NCBI RefSeq assembly: GCF_001712755.1
Contig: NZ_MDKC01000032.1
Coordinates: forward strand, 186,001-250,000
DNA: 64,000 nucleotides
Source: Gottfriedia luciferensis
Lineage (GTDB): Bacteria > Bacillota > Bacilli > Bacillales > Bacillaceae_G
Reading direction: 5' to 3'
The notes beneath the pieces were generated by a model that saw only the letters and a list, made by a program, of their open reading frames with translations, did not search any database and was not told where the DNA came from. Shown one piece after another: positions 1 through 8,253 of this stretch; the stretch's first letter is position 1, and every line of letters starts with the position of its first letter. Both the position numbers and the translations under genes were made by a program.

Positions 1-227
1 TTTCGAATACCGTAGTAACGATGTCTTCCTTGTTTTTCTACATTAAGTAATTTCGCATCGACCAATTTTGCTAAATGGAAACTAGCCGTTTGTGGTTTTA
101 TTCCAGCCATATATGCCAGTTCGCTAGCAGGATGAAATCGACCATCTAAAAGGACGGTTAATATTGCAGCACGTGAAGTTTCACTTACAAGCGTAGCAAC
201 CACTGCCACATTTGGATTTGCATTCAT
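1..227 (-). CDS. ArsR-family winged-helix regulator (partial, runs off window)
   Basis: The minus strand reads an open frame from an ATG at 227 to the window edge, about 75 codons. It begins MNANPNVAVVATLVSETSR and continues into a helix-turn-helix with the core KPQTASFHLAKLVDAKLL. This is the recognition-helix pattern of ArsR-type repressors, with a following wing (QGRHRYYGIR). A good ribosome binding site, GGGAGGAG, sits 7 bases upstream. The gene diverges from the flavin-reductase-like gene at 327, so it may control that gene; this is inference. The C-terminal part that would show a metal- or ligand-binding motif is outside the window, so the inducer cannot be judged. Confidence 0.8.
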   Translation of the reverse strand, partial: MNANPNVAVVATLVSETSRAAILTVLLDGRFHPASELAYMAGIKPQTASFHLAKLVDAKLLNVEKQGRHRYYGIR

Positions 228-326
228 TTTAAATCTCCTCCCATTATGTAATCCATATTTCGATGATAATTGAACTATTTATATTCTACAATATATTTGA
301 AATACATAATTATTAGGAGGAAAAAA

Positions 327-938
327 ATGAATCATTTTACAAATACAAAGTTGATTAGACCTAAAATTCTATATTATGGAACACCCGTAATTTTACTAAA
401 TACATTGAATGAGGATGGGACAGTTAATATTAGCCCGATGTCCTCTTCATGGGCTTTAGGAGATTGCATAATATTAGGAATTGGACTTGGCGGGAAAGCA
501 ATTGAAAATTTACAGCGACATCCTGAATGTGTAATCAATGTACCTAGCCCTTTATTATGGGAGAATGTTGAATTTTTAGCCCCTTTTACGGGAAAAAATC
601 CCGTTCCTGATACTAAGAAAAATATAGGATTTTCATATAAAAAAGAAAAATACAATATTAGTAAATTAACCGCTACAGAGTCACAAACCGTAAAACCTAC
701 ACGAATAGCAGAATGCCCAATTCAAATCGAGGCAATTGTAAAGCACATTCGTATCCCTGAACATTCACCTGATTTTGCAATTGTTGAGACACATGTTTTA
801 CATGTACATGCTCATAATGAAATCATCATTGAAGAAAATCATATTGATCCAAATAAATGGAGTCCACTAATATACAATTTCCGTCATTATTTCGGTCTCG
901 GAAATCAGTTAGGTAAAACTTTTCGTTCGGAAATATAG
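327..938 (+). CDS. Flavin reductase-like FMN-binding split-barrel protein
   Basis: A 203-residue protein. The ATG at 327 is preferred over the upstream in-frame TTG at 270 because AGGAGG lies just before it. The early section (TPVILLNTLNEDGTVNISPMS, followed by the IILGIG and ECVINVPSP segments) matches the flavin-reductase/DIM6-NTAB family, which binds FMN on a split beta-barrel. Such proteins reduce flavin or modify small molecules with reduced flavin; the substrate cannot be read here. The gene is divergent from the partial ArsR-type regulator and ends at a strong bidirectional hairpin, so it looks monocistronic. The family call is fairly safe; the role is unknown. Confidence 0.75.
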   Translation: MNHFTNTKLIRPKILYYGTPVILLNTLNEDGTVNISPMSSSWALGDCIILGIGLGGKAIENLQRHPECVINVPSPLLWENVEFLAPFTGKNPVPDTKKNIGFSYKKEKYNISKLTATESQTVKPTRIAECPIQIEAIVKHIRIPEHSPDFAIVETHVLHVHAHNEIIIEENHIDPNKWSPLIYNFRHYFGLGNQLGKTFRSEI

Positions 939-947
939 TAAAAAACT

Positions 948-997
948 AAAATATAAAGTTAGATTCCAACTTGTAAGGAATCTGACTTTTATATTTT
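948..997. terminator. Bidirectional rho-independent terminator
   Basis: Long hairpin with arms AAAATATAAAGTTAGATTCC and GGAATCTGACTTTTATATTTT around a 9-base loop, with A/T runs on both sides. It lies after the plus-strand flavin reductase and beyond the minus-strand gene at 1069, so it can serve both. Confidence 0.75.
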
Positions 998-1068
998 AGA
1001 AGGAAAAACAGGTAAAAAAGAATTAATTTTTGTACCTCAACAATCACAAGCTGAGGTACAATTCTTCA

Positions 1069-1365
1069 CTAACTCGCAACCATTTTTAAAGCATCAACAT
1101 ATTGTTTTGCTTCTAATAATGAAAGACCTAAAACACTTCTAACTTCTCTAATTGCTTGAATTTCTTTTCCTTCTTGTAAAAGTTTACGTATATCATTATT
1201 AATTGGATGTTCTGGGACTTCTACTACTTTAGCAATCTGATCTAAAGTAATCTTTATATTTTTCATTCGATTCTCTAGTTTGTTAAGTTTATCAATAACC
1301 GTTGTAAAAAGTACAAAAACTATGACTAACACTAATCCAAGTAACGTAAATTCCACGCTAATCAC
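1069..1365 (-). CDS. Membrane-anchored protein with ribosomal L7/L12 C-terminal-like domain
   Basis: A 98-residue protein. Residues about 6-25 (TLLGLVLVIVFVLFTTVI) form one transmembrane helix, followed by a short charged coiled-coil-like stretch (DKLNKLENRMKNI). The C-terminal third, GKEIQAIREVRSVLGLSL followed by LEAKQYVDAL, resembles the helix-turn-helix core of the ribosomal L7/L12 C-terminal domain (compare KIxVIKxVRxxTGLGLKEAK). It is far too short, and wrongly built at the N-terminus, to be the stalk protein itself. Small proteins of this kind are common but uncharacterised in Firmicutes. A role at the membrane is inferred from the helix only. Confidence 0.7.
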   Translation of the reverse strand: MISVEFTLLGLVLVIVFVLFTTVIDKLNKLENRMKNIKITLDQIAKVVEVPEHPINNDIRKLLQEGKEIQAIREVRSVLGLSLLEAKQYVDALKMVAS

Positions 1366-1603
1366 CCTATCTATTTATATATTTTTAACATTATTGAATA
1401 TCATTATATTTTTTTTCAAAGAGTTCTAATGGCATAGTGAACTTAGTTGTTTTTCACTCTTCCAATAAATGATAATTTCTACTTGATTCCCTTTCTTCTC
1501 AACTTCTAGTAAAGCATTCCCCCCTTTATCTCTTATTGAGACGAAACGAGTAAATATACTACTTCAAGTATACGTAAATTTTAGTTATATAAAGATAAAA
1601 CAA

Positions 1604-1633
1604 AAAATCGTCATTTCTATAAATGACGATTTT
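1604..1633 (-). terminator. Terminator of hisC
   Basis: Perfect hairpin AAAATCGTCATTT-CTAT-AAATGACGATTTT lying 9 bases beyond the hisC stop, with an A-run on the plus strand that becomes a U-tract on the minus transcript. Confidence 0.8.
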
Positions 1634-1641
1634 CCAATTAA

Positions 1642-2724
1642 TTAGATTGTAGAAGTATTTTTCGTTAATGCTGGCTTTAAATGTAAGATTAGTCCTTCAT
1701 TTTCAGCAGCAGTTCCGATTGTAATTCGAATTCCATTAGGGAATGCACGGATAATGTATCCTTTTGATTCTAGATCTTTAAAGATTTCTTGGCTATTTTC
1801 AAGTGAAACAAATATAAAGTTTGCTTGAGATGGGTAGTATTCGATTCCATAACTGTTGAAAAACTCTTCGTATTGTTCCATGCCTTTTTTATTTTGTTCA
1901 ACACAGTTTTTAATAAAGACTTGGTCTTCAAGTGCTGCTATTGCTGCAACTTGAGATAACATTGAAGTGTTGAATGGTAGTCTAGCGATATTTAATTCTT
2001 GAATTAATTTGCTATTTCCGATTCCGTAACCGATTCGGAATGATGCTAGGCCGTATGCTTTTGAAAATGTTCTTAATACGATTAGGTTTTCAAATTTATT
2101 TAGTAATGAGATTGTATCAGGGAAATCTGATGCTGATACATATTCAACGTAAGCTTCGTCTACAACTACAAAAGTAGTGCTTGGTACTTTTTCTAAAAAC
2201 TCGACTAATTTGCGGCTACCAATATATGTACCTGTTGGGTTATTTGGATTACAAATCCAAACTATTTTAGTATTCGCATCAACTTGTGCAAGCATAGAAT
2301 CTAAATCGTGTACACCTTTAACTAAAGGAACAGGTCTAACTTCAGCACCTTCAATAACTGCGTGATGAGCATATTGTGAAAATGTTTGAGATGCTTGTAC
2401 AATATTATGTTCTTTCGTTAGCAACGCTCGACTAATCATTTGAATAACTTCGTCTGCACCACTTCCGAATATTAATTGATCTGGCTGTATATTTAGGAAA
2501 TTTGCTAGTTTCTTACTAATTTCTTCTGTTGCTCCATCTGGATAAATCGCAAACTTACTTACTACATTACGTAGTTCTTCAAAAACTTTAGGAGAACATC
2601 CGAATGGATTTTCATTTGATGCAAGTTTTACTACTTTGTCTAGACCATATTCACGCATGACTACTTCACTTGGTTTTCCTGGTGTGTATGCTTGAAGCGT
2701 CAAAATTTGTGGTTTCACGTACAT
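1642..2724 (-). CDS. hisC: Histidinol-phosphate aminotransferase
   Basis: A 360-residue, full-length class II PLP aminotransferase of the HisC type. It transfers an amino group between glutamate and imidazole-acetol phosphate in histidine synthesis. Visible signatures are SNENPFG near residue 37, the cofactor-contact stretch NPNNPTGTY, DEAYVEY, the Schiff-base lysine in LRTFSKAYGLASFRIGYG and the C-terminal NGIRITIGT. It stands alone with its own terminator rather than inside a his operon. In Bacilli such stand-alone copies often also transaminate tyrosine and phenylalanine. Its position next to the hppD/hmgA operon suggests it could supply 4-hydroxyphenylpyruvate from tyrosine; that link is inference. 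Confidence 0.88.
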   Translation of the reverse strand: MYVKPQILTLQAYTPGKPSEVVMREYGLDKVVKLASNENPFGCSPKVFEELRNVVSKFAIYPDGATEEISKKLANFLNIQPDQLIFGSGADEVIQMISRALLTKEHNIVQASQTFSQYAHHAVIEGAEVRPVPLVKGVHDLDSMLAQVDANTKIVWICNPNNPTGTYIGSRKLVEFLEKVPSTTFVVVDEAYVEYVSASDFPDTISLLNKFENLIVLRTFSKAYGLASFRIGYGIGNSKLIQELNIARLPFNTSMLSQVAAIAALEDQVFIKNCVEQNKKGMEQYEEFFNSYGIEYYPSQANFIFVSLENSQEIFKDLESKGYIIRAFPNGIRITIGTAAENEGLILHLKPALTKNTSTI

Positions 2725-2878
2725 GCTTATTTCTCCTTTTATTCAAAGTTTTGTATAATGTTGTCAGTTTATCATATTATTAAGCTGTTAATCTAGTACT
2801 ATTTTTAAGAATATTTCAAATTATCTAGTTCCATAATGCCTGGGTTTTCTTGTACATAGCTTGTTTCAAATTCAAATA

Positions 2879-2906
2879 AAAAGTAGAATCAAAAGACTCT
2901 ACTTTT
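2879..2906 (-). terminator. Terminator of the tyrosine catabolic operon
   Basis: Hairpin AAAAGTAGA-ATCAAAAGAC-TCTACTTTT overlapping the stop codon of the last gene (hmgA), followed on the minus strand by an AT-rich tail. Confidence 0.65.
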
Positions 2907-4050
2907 CAATCCAACTACCCATATAAGCCGGATCTTCATATTGATGTGCTTCTTTTACTACGTAAAGTGGTCTAAATGTATCAATCATAACTGCTAGTTC
3001 TAATGTTTCTTTCTTTCCAATACTTCCCTCAGTTTTACCTGGATGTGGTCCATGTGGAATACCTGATGGATGTAATGTAATAGACTCTTGTTCGATTCCT
3101 TTTCTACTCATAAAGTTTCCTTCTACATAGTAAAGGACTTCATCACTGTTTACATTACTGTGTACATAAGGTGCCGGAATTGCTTCGGGATGGTAATCAT
3201 ACATCCTTGGTACAAATGAGCACACTACAAAATTATGTCCTTCGAATGTTTGATGTACTGGTGGTGGCTGATGAATTCTTCCTGTAATCGGTTCGAAATC
3301 TTCAATATTAAATGCCCATGGATATAAATACCCATCCCAACCTACTACATCAAATGGATGATGTGTTAAAACATGTTTATAAAGGTTTCCTCTTGCTCTA
3401 GTTAGGACAGTGAATTCACCTTTTTCATCATATGTCTCAAGCGATTCTGGTCCTCTAAAATCACGTTCGCAAAATGGACTATGCTCAAGCATTTGGCCAT
3501 ATTCATTGCGATAACGTCTTGGCGTTGTTAATTGGCTATTTGACTCAACAATTAAAAACTTCGTATCATCATTTGGAACTACTTTGTAAATTGTTCCAAT
3601 AGGGATCATGATATAATCCCCTTTACGGTAAGTAATTGTTCCAAACATTGTTTGGATTTCACCTGAACCGTAATGGACGAAGAACATTTCATCTCCTTCA
3701 CCATTTCGATAAAAATGTTTGCTTTCTTCCGTTACGTTTGCAACTGCAATTAACAGATCAGAATTACCTAAAACGTATACTCTTCCTTCTAATGCATCAC
3801 CTGTACGCTCTAAATTGTTTGTACGAATATGGCGGTGCTGTAGGGATGTCTGTTCTTCAAATTCGATTTGAAGTGATTTATAAAATGATGTTTCACTAAC
3901 TGATGTAGGCATATTGTTATGATATAAAATAGATTGAGTACCTGAAAATCCTTTTGTACCCATTACCTGCTCTCTGTATAATGACCCATCTTCTTTACGA
4001 AATTGAATATGTCTTTTCTTTGGAATCTTACCTAGACTACGATAATACAC
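2899..4050 (-). CDS. hmgA: Homogentisate 1,2-dioxygenase
   Basis: A 383-residue cupin dioxygenase that opens the ring of homogentisate to maleylacetoacetate using Fe(II) and O2, the central step of tyrosine/phenylalanine degradation. The C-terminal cupin holds the expected metal region: a His in PAPYVHSNVNSDEVLYYVEG with an acidic residue a few positions on, and the second His region HPSGIPHGPHPG. The active-site histidine stretch RIHQPPPVHQTFEG is also present. It is the last gene of hppD - flavin reductase - fahA-like - hmgA, 10 bases after the preceding stop. The length is shorter than the animal enzyme (about 445 residues) but usual for this bacterial branch. Confidence 0.9.
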   Translation of the reverse strand: MYYRSLGKIPKKRHIQFRKEDGSLYREQVMGTKGFSGTQSILYHNNMPTSVSETSFYKSLQIEFEEQTSLQHRHIRTNNLERTGDALEGRVYVLGNSDLLIAVANVTEESKHFYRNGEGDEMFFVHYGSGEIQTMFGTITYRKGDYIMIPIGTIYKVVPNDDTKFLIVESNSQLTTPRRYRNEYGQMLEHSPFCERDFRGPESLETYDEKGEFTVLTRARGNLYKHVLTHHPFDVVGWDGYLYPWAFNIEDFEPITGRIHQPPPVHQTFEGHNFVVCSFVPRMYDYHPEAIPAPYVHSNVNSDEVLYYVEGNFMSRKGIEQESITLHPSGIPHGPHPGKTEGSIGKKETLELAVMIDTFRPLYVVKEAHQYEDPAYMGSWIEK

Positions 4051-4060
4051 AAGCTTCCCC

Positions 4061-4957
4061 TCACTTTCTTACGGTATTTCGTAATGTACCTAAACCTGTA
4101 ATGCTTAACTCCACGACGTCTCCATCTTCTAACCAGCGATGTTTTTCTTCACCAAGCTCTAAGATACAGCCTGTTCCAACAGTTCCGGAGCCAATCACAT
4201 CACCTGGATATAACGTTACATTTTTTGAAGCATGAGAAATTAATTCTGGAACGGAATAATAAATTGAAGAAAAATTGCCACTAGAAATGACTTTTCCATT
4301 AACTGCAGCTGTCATCTTCAAATCATAGCTTTTACCTGTTCTAAATTTCTCAATTTCATCTTTTGTTACAATGCAAGGTCCTATAGAAGTAGCAAAATCC
4401 TTACCCTTAGATGGACCTAAGCCAACCTTTACTTCATGTGCTTGAATATCTCTAGCACTCCAGTCATTCAAAATTGTATAGCCAAGAATATAATCATCGG
4501 CTTCTTCAACTGGGATATCTTTACCTTCTTTACCGATAATACAAGCGATTTCTAATTCAAAATCCATCTTTTTGCAATTAACTGGAATACTGACATGATC
4601 TTCAGGTCCAATTACCGCTCGATGATTCGTAAAATAGAAAACTGGTACGTCATACCACTCAGGTATCATCTCTAGACCTCTTCTGCCGCGAGCAGTTTTC
4701 ACATGCTCTTCAAAGGCATAAAAGTCACGAATACTCTGTGGTTTTGGTAATGGTGCTCGCAATTGAACGGAAGAAAGTGGAATACCTTCTCCTGTTATTT
4801 CTGCTATTTCATTTTTATATAAATCATAGTTTTCTAGAATTGTTAGTAAATCCGCTGGAATTCTGCCATTACTAGCTTTATTAAGATCCATTACTTGATC
4901 TTCAACTAATAATCCTGCACGCTCATTACCATCATATTGAAAAGTTATAAATTTCAT
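4061..4957 (-). CDS. Fumarylacetoacetate hydrolase family protein
   Basis: A 298-residue protein. The ATG at 4957 follows AAAGGTGAAGG and starts MKFITFQYDG; an in-frame start at 5032 lies inside the upstream gene and would add a spurious hydrophobic leader. The FAH fold is shown by the metal-binding block KMDFELEIACIIGKEG (Glu-x-Glu), the YTILNDWSARDIQ motif, KGKDFATSIGP and the terminal PGDVIGSGTVGTG. In this operon it is expected to hydrolyse fumarylacetoacetate (or maleylacetoacetate) to fumarate plus acetoacetate. The broader family also includes acylpyruvases, but the hppD and hmgA neighbours make the tyrosine role the natural reading. Confidence 0.85.
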   Translation of the reverse strand: MKFITFQYDGNERAGLLVEDQVMDLNKASNGRIPADLLTILENYDLYKNEIAEITGEGIPLSSVQLRAPLPKPQSIRDFYAFEEHVKTARGRRGLEMIPEWYDVPVFYFTNHRAVIGPEDHVSIPVNCKKMDFELEIACIIGKEGKDIPVEEADDYILGYTILNDWSARDIQAHEVKVGLGPSKGKDFATSIGPCIVTKDEIEKFRTGKSYDLKMTAAVNGKVISSGNFSSIYYSVPELISHASKNVTLYPGDVIGSGTVGTGCILELGEEKHRWLEDGDVVELSITGLGTLRNTVRK

Positions 4958-4961
4958 ACCT

Positions 4962-5573
4962 TCACCTTTTTCTTTCAATTGCAAAAGTATCAGAAATAGC
5001 ACGAGTATAAGAATGGCCAGCAAGGCGACCAACTGGATTTAGCTTTTCAGTATTGATTTTGCCATCTGCATATAATTCATCATTTATATGAACATTAACG
5101 ACTTTACCAATTACTAAACTTCCAGCACCTTTGTTCTCACCAAAATGTAGTAGCTCATGAAGCTCACATTCTAGTCCTACTAAACTTTCTTTTACTCGAG
5201 GAACTTGCACAGTTGTCCCATCAACTTTTGTAAGACCAACTTGTTCAAATTCATCTACTCCATACGGAAAATCTGCAGCAGCATTATTAACTTGTTCGCA
5301 AATTTCTTCACTTACAATATTAATAATAAATCGTTTCGTCTGTTCAATATTTTTTAATGTGTCTTTTTTCTCGCCGTCTGTACCTCTAATCATTGGTGCA
5401 AAGCACACTAACATCGGGTCAGCACAAATCGCTGTAAAGAAACTAAAAGGTGCAACATTCGCTACACCTTCTGAGTTTACAGTTGAAACAAAAGCAATCG
5501 GACGAGGCAACACTGAACCAATTAACAGCTTATAAGCATCTTGCCATGGTAAAGTATCCGGTCTAATTTCCAT
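4962..5573 (-). CDS. Flavin reductase family protein of the tyrosine operon
   Basis: A 203-residue split-barrel flavoprotein. The start (GSVLPRPIAFVSTVNSEGVANVAPFSFF) is the family signature, followed by the phosphate-contact segment KDTLKNI and the late motif NPVGRLAGHSYTR. It lies 12 bases after hppD and 4 bases before the FAH gene, so it is co-transcribed with them. Its exact contribution to homogentisate metabolism is not established. It may reduce free FMN or act on a quinone form of homogentisate; both are guesses. It is a different paralogue from the gene at 327. Confidence 0.8.
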   Translation of the reverse strand: MEIRPDTLPWQDAYKLLIGSVLPRPIAFVSTVNSEGVANVAPFSFFTAICADPMLVCFAPMIRGTDGEKKDTLKNIEQTKRFIINIVSEEICEQVNNAAADFPYGVDEFEQVGLTKVDGTTVQVPRVKESLVGLECELHELLHFGENKGAGSLVIGKVVNVHINDELYADGKINTEKLNPVGRLAGHSYTRAISDTFAIERKR

Positions 5574-5585
5574 TGTTACAACTCC

Positions 5586-6701
5586 TTATAAATTTCCTCG
5601 AAGTTCTTGCTCGCGCTCGATTGATTCGAATAATGCTTTAAAGTTACCATCACCGAAACCTCTAGCACCTTTACGTTGAATAATTTCAATAAATAAAGTT
5701 GGACGGTCAACGATTGGACGAGTGAAGATTTGTAATAAATACCCTTCATCATCACGGTCAACTAAAATCTTTAATTCTCTTAATTTCTCAATATCTTCAT
5801 CAATTTTTCCAACGCGCTCTGTTAACATATCATAGTAAGTATCTGGTGTTTTTAAGAATTCCACACCTAGAGCTCTAAGTTTAGTAACTGTATCAACAAT
5901 ATCTTCAGTTAATAAAGCAATATGTTGTACGCCTGGTCCATTGTTATAATCTAAGTACTCTTGAATTTGTGATTTCTTTTTACCTTCAGCTGGTTCATTA
6001 ATTGGGAATTTAATTCTGCTTCCATTTGTCATAACTTTTGACATTAATGCAGAATACTCCGTACTAATATCGTCATCATCAAAATGGATCATTGATTGGA
6101 ATCCCATTACATTTTCATAATAAGAAACCCATTCTTCCATTCTTTCAACGTTACCAACTACGTGGTCTAATGCGATTAATCCAGTTTCATTTACTGGAAT
6201 TGTGAAAGCGCGATCTTTATATCCTGGTAAGAAAGGACCATTGTAGTCGCCTTTTTCGATTAATGTGTGAATTGTATCACCATAAGTTCCGATTACAGCT
6301 TTTTTAACTGTTCCGTATTCATCGCTAACTTCAGTTGGAGGTAAAATTTTAATTGCTCCACGGCTTACTGCACCTTGATATGCTGCTTCGATATCATCTA
6401 CTAATAAAGCGATATCTTTAACACCATCACCATGTTTTTTAATGAAGTCAGCAATTTTAGAATCTTCTTTTAAAGTTCCAGTAATAACTAGACGAATAGT
6501 ACCATTTTTTAATACGTAAGAAACTTTATCACGTACTTTTGTTTCTAAGCCAGAGTATGCTACTGGTGTAAATCCAAAAGTGTTTGCGAAGAAATAAGCT
6601 GTTTGTTTCGCGTTCCCTACATATAGTTCTAAATGATGTACATCTGATACTGGAAAAACATCATAGCTAGTATTTGTTTGTTTTAATTCATCTTGTTTCA
6701 T
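5586..6701 (-). CDS. hppD: 4-hydroxyphenylpyruvate dioxygenase
   Basis: A 371-residue Fe(II) enzyme that turns 4-hydroxyphenylpyruvate into homogentisate. It has two VOC-type halves. The C-terminal half carries the iron ligands: His in ALDHVVGNVERM, His in GVQHIALLTEDI and Glu in LFIEIIQRKGARGFG. The family C-terminal helix GNFKALFESIEREQELRG is intact. It is the first gene of the four-gene operon, with a cre-like operator upstream. The protein has the usual bacterial length. Together with hmgA and the FAH gene it defines catabolic use of tyrosine; the isomerase for maleylacetoacetate is not seen in the window. Confidence 0.92.
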   Translation of the reverse strand: MKQDELKQTNTSYDVFPVSDVHHLELYVGNAKQTAYFFANTFGFTPVAYSGLETKVRDKVSYVLKNGTIRLVITGTLKEDSKIADFIKKHGDGVKDIALLVDDIEAAYQGAVSRGAIKILPPTEVSDEYGTVKKAVIGTYGDTIHTLIEKGDYNGPFLPGYKDRAFTIPVNETGLIALDHVVGNVERMEEWVSYYENVMGFQSMIHFDDDDISTEYSALMSKVMTNGSRIKFPINEPAEGKKKSQIQEYLDYNNGPGVQHIALLTEDIVDTVTKLRALGVEFLKTPDTYYDMLTERVGKIDEDIEKLRELKILVDRDDEGYLLQIFTRPIVDRPTLFIEIIQRKGARGFGDGNFKALFESIEREQELRGNL

Positions 6702-7035
6702 TTTAATTTCCCCCTATAAATTACGAATTTTGTAAAGAAAAGAAAAAACTATGTAAGAGCGTAAAGTAAACGCTTACAAAACAAATAAACCGCATAAAAA
6801 AAATTCTTAACAAGGATGACAATTCGCCAAGAATACCATTTAGAAATATATGGGAATTTCCCTAACGAACACACAACCTTTACTACTATATTAATGTAAT
6901 CATCGTTTTATGAATCGATTTTACACTTATATAGTAGTCTCTAAGATAAATATTTCTACACTTCTTTTTAAATTCCTTCAAAAAATTTTTAATTTAATAA
7001 ATTTTTTGTCGTTTCTTAATTTTATAACGATAGTA
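6702..7035 (-). promoter_or_regulatory. Leader/promoter region upstream of hppD
   Basis: A 334-base gene-free stretch between hppD and the HxlR-type gene. It contains the cre site at 6765-6778 and very AT-rich DNA near 6975-7020 in which weak hairpins could end the HxlR transcript. I see no convincing T-box, riboswitch or clear sigma-A promoter, and no coding potential. Confidence 0.4.
6765..6778. promoter_or_regulatory. Candidate cre (CcpA) site before hppD
   Basis: The plus-strand 14-mer AGTAAACGCTTACA fits the cre consensus TGWAANCGNTNWCA at 13 of 14 positions, and fits equally on the other strand. It lies 64 bases upstream of the hppD start, a position typical for carbon catabolite repression of a degradative operon. 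CcpA control is inferred from the match alone. Confidence 0.6.
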
Positions 7036-7356
7036 TTAATTCGTTTTGCTTTTCTTTATATGATTTCCGCCCCATGTACATAAGAGATCCAAAATTGGTT
7101 TCATTGATTTACCGTATTCATTTAATTCGTATTCCACTTTTGGTGGAATTTGATCATATGCAATACGATTAATTAGTCCATCCGTTTCTAACTCTCTTAA
7201 TTGCTGTGTTAACATTTTTTGAGTTATTTTAGGCATCAGTTTTCTAAGTTCATTCGTTCTTTTTTTACCAGTTTCTAAATGGCAAAGTATGATACATTTC
7301 CACTTACCACCTATTACCTCAATCGCCGCTTCAATCGGCATATTATATTCTTTCAT
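7036..7356 (-). CDS. HxlR-family transcriptional regulator
   Basis: A 106-residue winged-helix protein with the family start MPIEAAIEVIGGKWKCIIL, the helix LRKLMPKITQKMLTQQLRELE and the wing YDQIPPKVEYELNEYGKSM. The ATG at 7356 follows GGAGG. HxlR regulators of Bacilli respond to aldehydes, quinones or diamide, often through a Cys just before the PIE motif. Here that position is not Cys (NMPIE), so redox sensing of the YodB type is not obvious, although Cys occurs further on (KWKCIILC). It diverges from the flavodoxin-fold and alcohol dehydrogenase genes, its most likely targets. Confidence 0.85.
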   Translation of the reverse strand: MKEYNMPIEAAIEVIGGKWKCIILCHLETGKKRTNELRKLMPKITQKMLTQQLRELETDGLINRIAYDQIPPKVEYELNEYGKSMKPILDLLCTWGGNHIKKSKTN

Positions 7357-7693
7357 ATATCCTCCATCATTGCTAAATACTATTTAATTAAAAATAATGT
7401 TATTTTACTCAACTTTTTTAGTACTAATGAAAACTTCAAAATCATCATATATTGTGGATATTATAACTATTGTCCTATCAATGATTTTGCAGTCAACAGT
7501 AAATGTTCATAAAATATAGCATACAAATAATTTATAGTTCAACTATTTATCAGTTATAAAATAACCGAACTTAGTTCCATAGACTTAGATTTCCCAAAAA
7601 GTTTTATAGGCACTTTTTAGTACGTACTTTATTTTAAGATCGTTATCATTCATAATTACAATCATAATTTATTCAAAAAGGAGTGGAAACAAT
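7357..7693. promoter_or_regulatory. Divergent promoter region with a palindrome
   Basis: A 337-base space between the HxlR regulator and the oxidoreductase pair. It contains the perfect palindrome AGTACGTACT at 7619-7628, about 65 bases before the plus-strand start, a reasonable place for an operator. No protein-coding signal is seen. The assignment to HxlR binding is only a suggestion. Confidence 0.35.
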
Positions 7694-8230
7694 ATGTTTA
7701 TCATTCATGGTAGTTCTAGGGAAAACGGAAATACAGAGCAGCTAACAAATTTCATTACAAAAGATGTTGCCAAGACGGAAGTACAATTACGTCATAAACA
7801 GATAAAGGCAATTAACGACCAAAGACACGAGCCAAATGGCTTCCAACCAATTGATGATGATTACGAGGAAATTGTAAAAGAAATGCTTGAGCATGATACG
7901 ATTATTTTTTCAACACCTTTATATTGGTATGGTATGAGTGGATACATGAAAAACTTTATTGATCGTTGGTCTCAAAGTCTTCGTAATAAAGATCTACAAT
8001 TCGCTGAAAAAATGAAAAACAAAAAAATCTATGTCGTAATTGTTGGTGGAGATCAGCCTAAAATTAAAGCTCTACCATTAATTTTACAATTTAAGCATAT
8101 TTTCGAATTTGTTGGAGCTACACTTGAAGGATATATTATTGGAACAGGAAATTCACCTGGAGCAATATTAGAAGATCAATTAGCCATTCAACAAGCCGAA
8201 TTGCTAAACACAACATTAAAAAATAAGTAA
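7694..8230 (+). CDS. Flavodoxin-fold NAD(P)H oxidoreductase
   Basis: A 178-residue protein starting [18 protein letters not shown], where [11 protein letters not shown] is the phosphate-binding loop for FMN in NADPH-dependent FMN reductase/flavodoxin-like proteins. [19 protein letters not shown] is the second cofactor loop. AAAGGAGTGG precedes the ATG. Members of this family reduce quinones, azo dyes or nitro compounds. It sits 23 bases before an iron-type alcohol dehydrogenase and opposite an HxlR regulator, a set-up typical of electrophile detoxification. The true substrate is unknown. Confidence 0.8.
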   Translation: MFIIHGSSRENGNTEQLTNFITKDVAKTEVQLRHKQIKAINDQRHEPNGFQPIDDDYEEIVKEMLEHDTIIFSTPLYWYGMSGYMKNFIDRWSQSLRNKDLQFAEKMKNKKIYVVIVGGDQPKIKALPLILQFKHIFEFVGATLEGYIIGTGNSPGAILEDQLAIQQAELLNTTLKNK

Positions 8231-8253
8231 GTACAACTAGAAGGAGCAAGACC

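Noticed and set aside
6702-7035. T-box or riboswitch for the tyrosine operon
   Set aside because: No specifier-loop or antiterminator bulge motif could be seen by eye.
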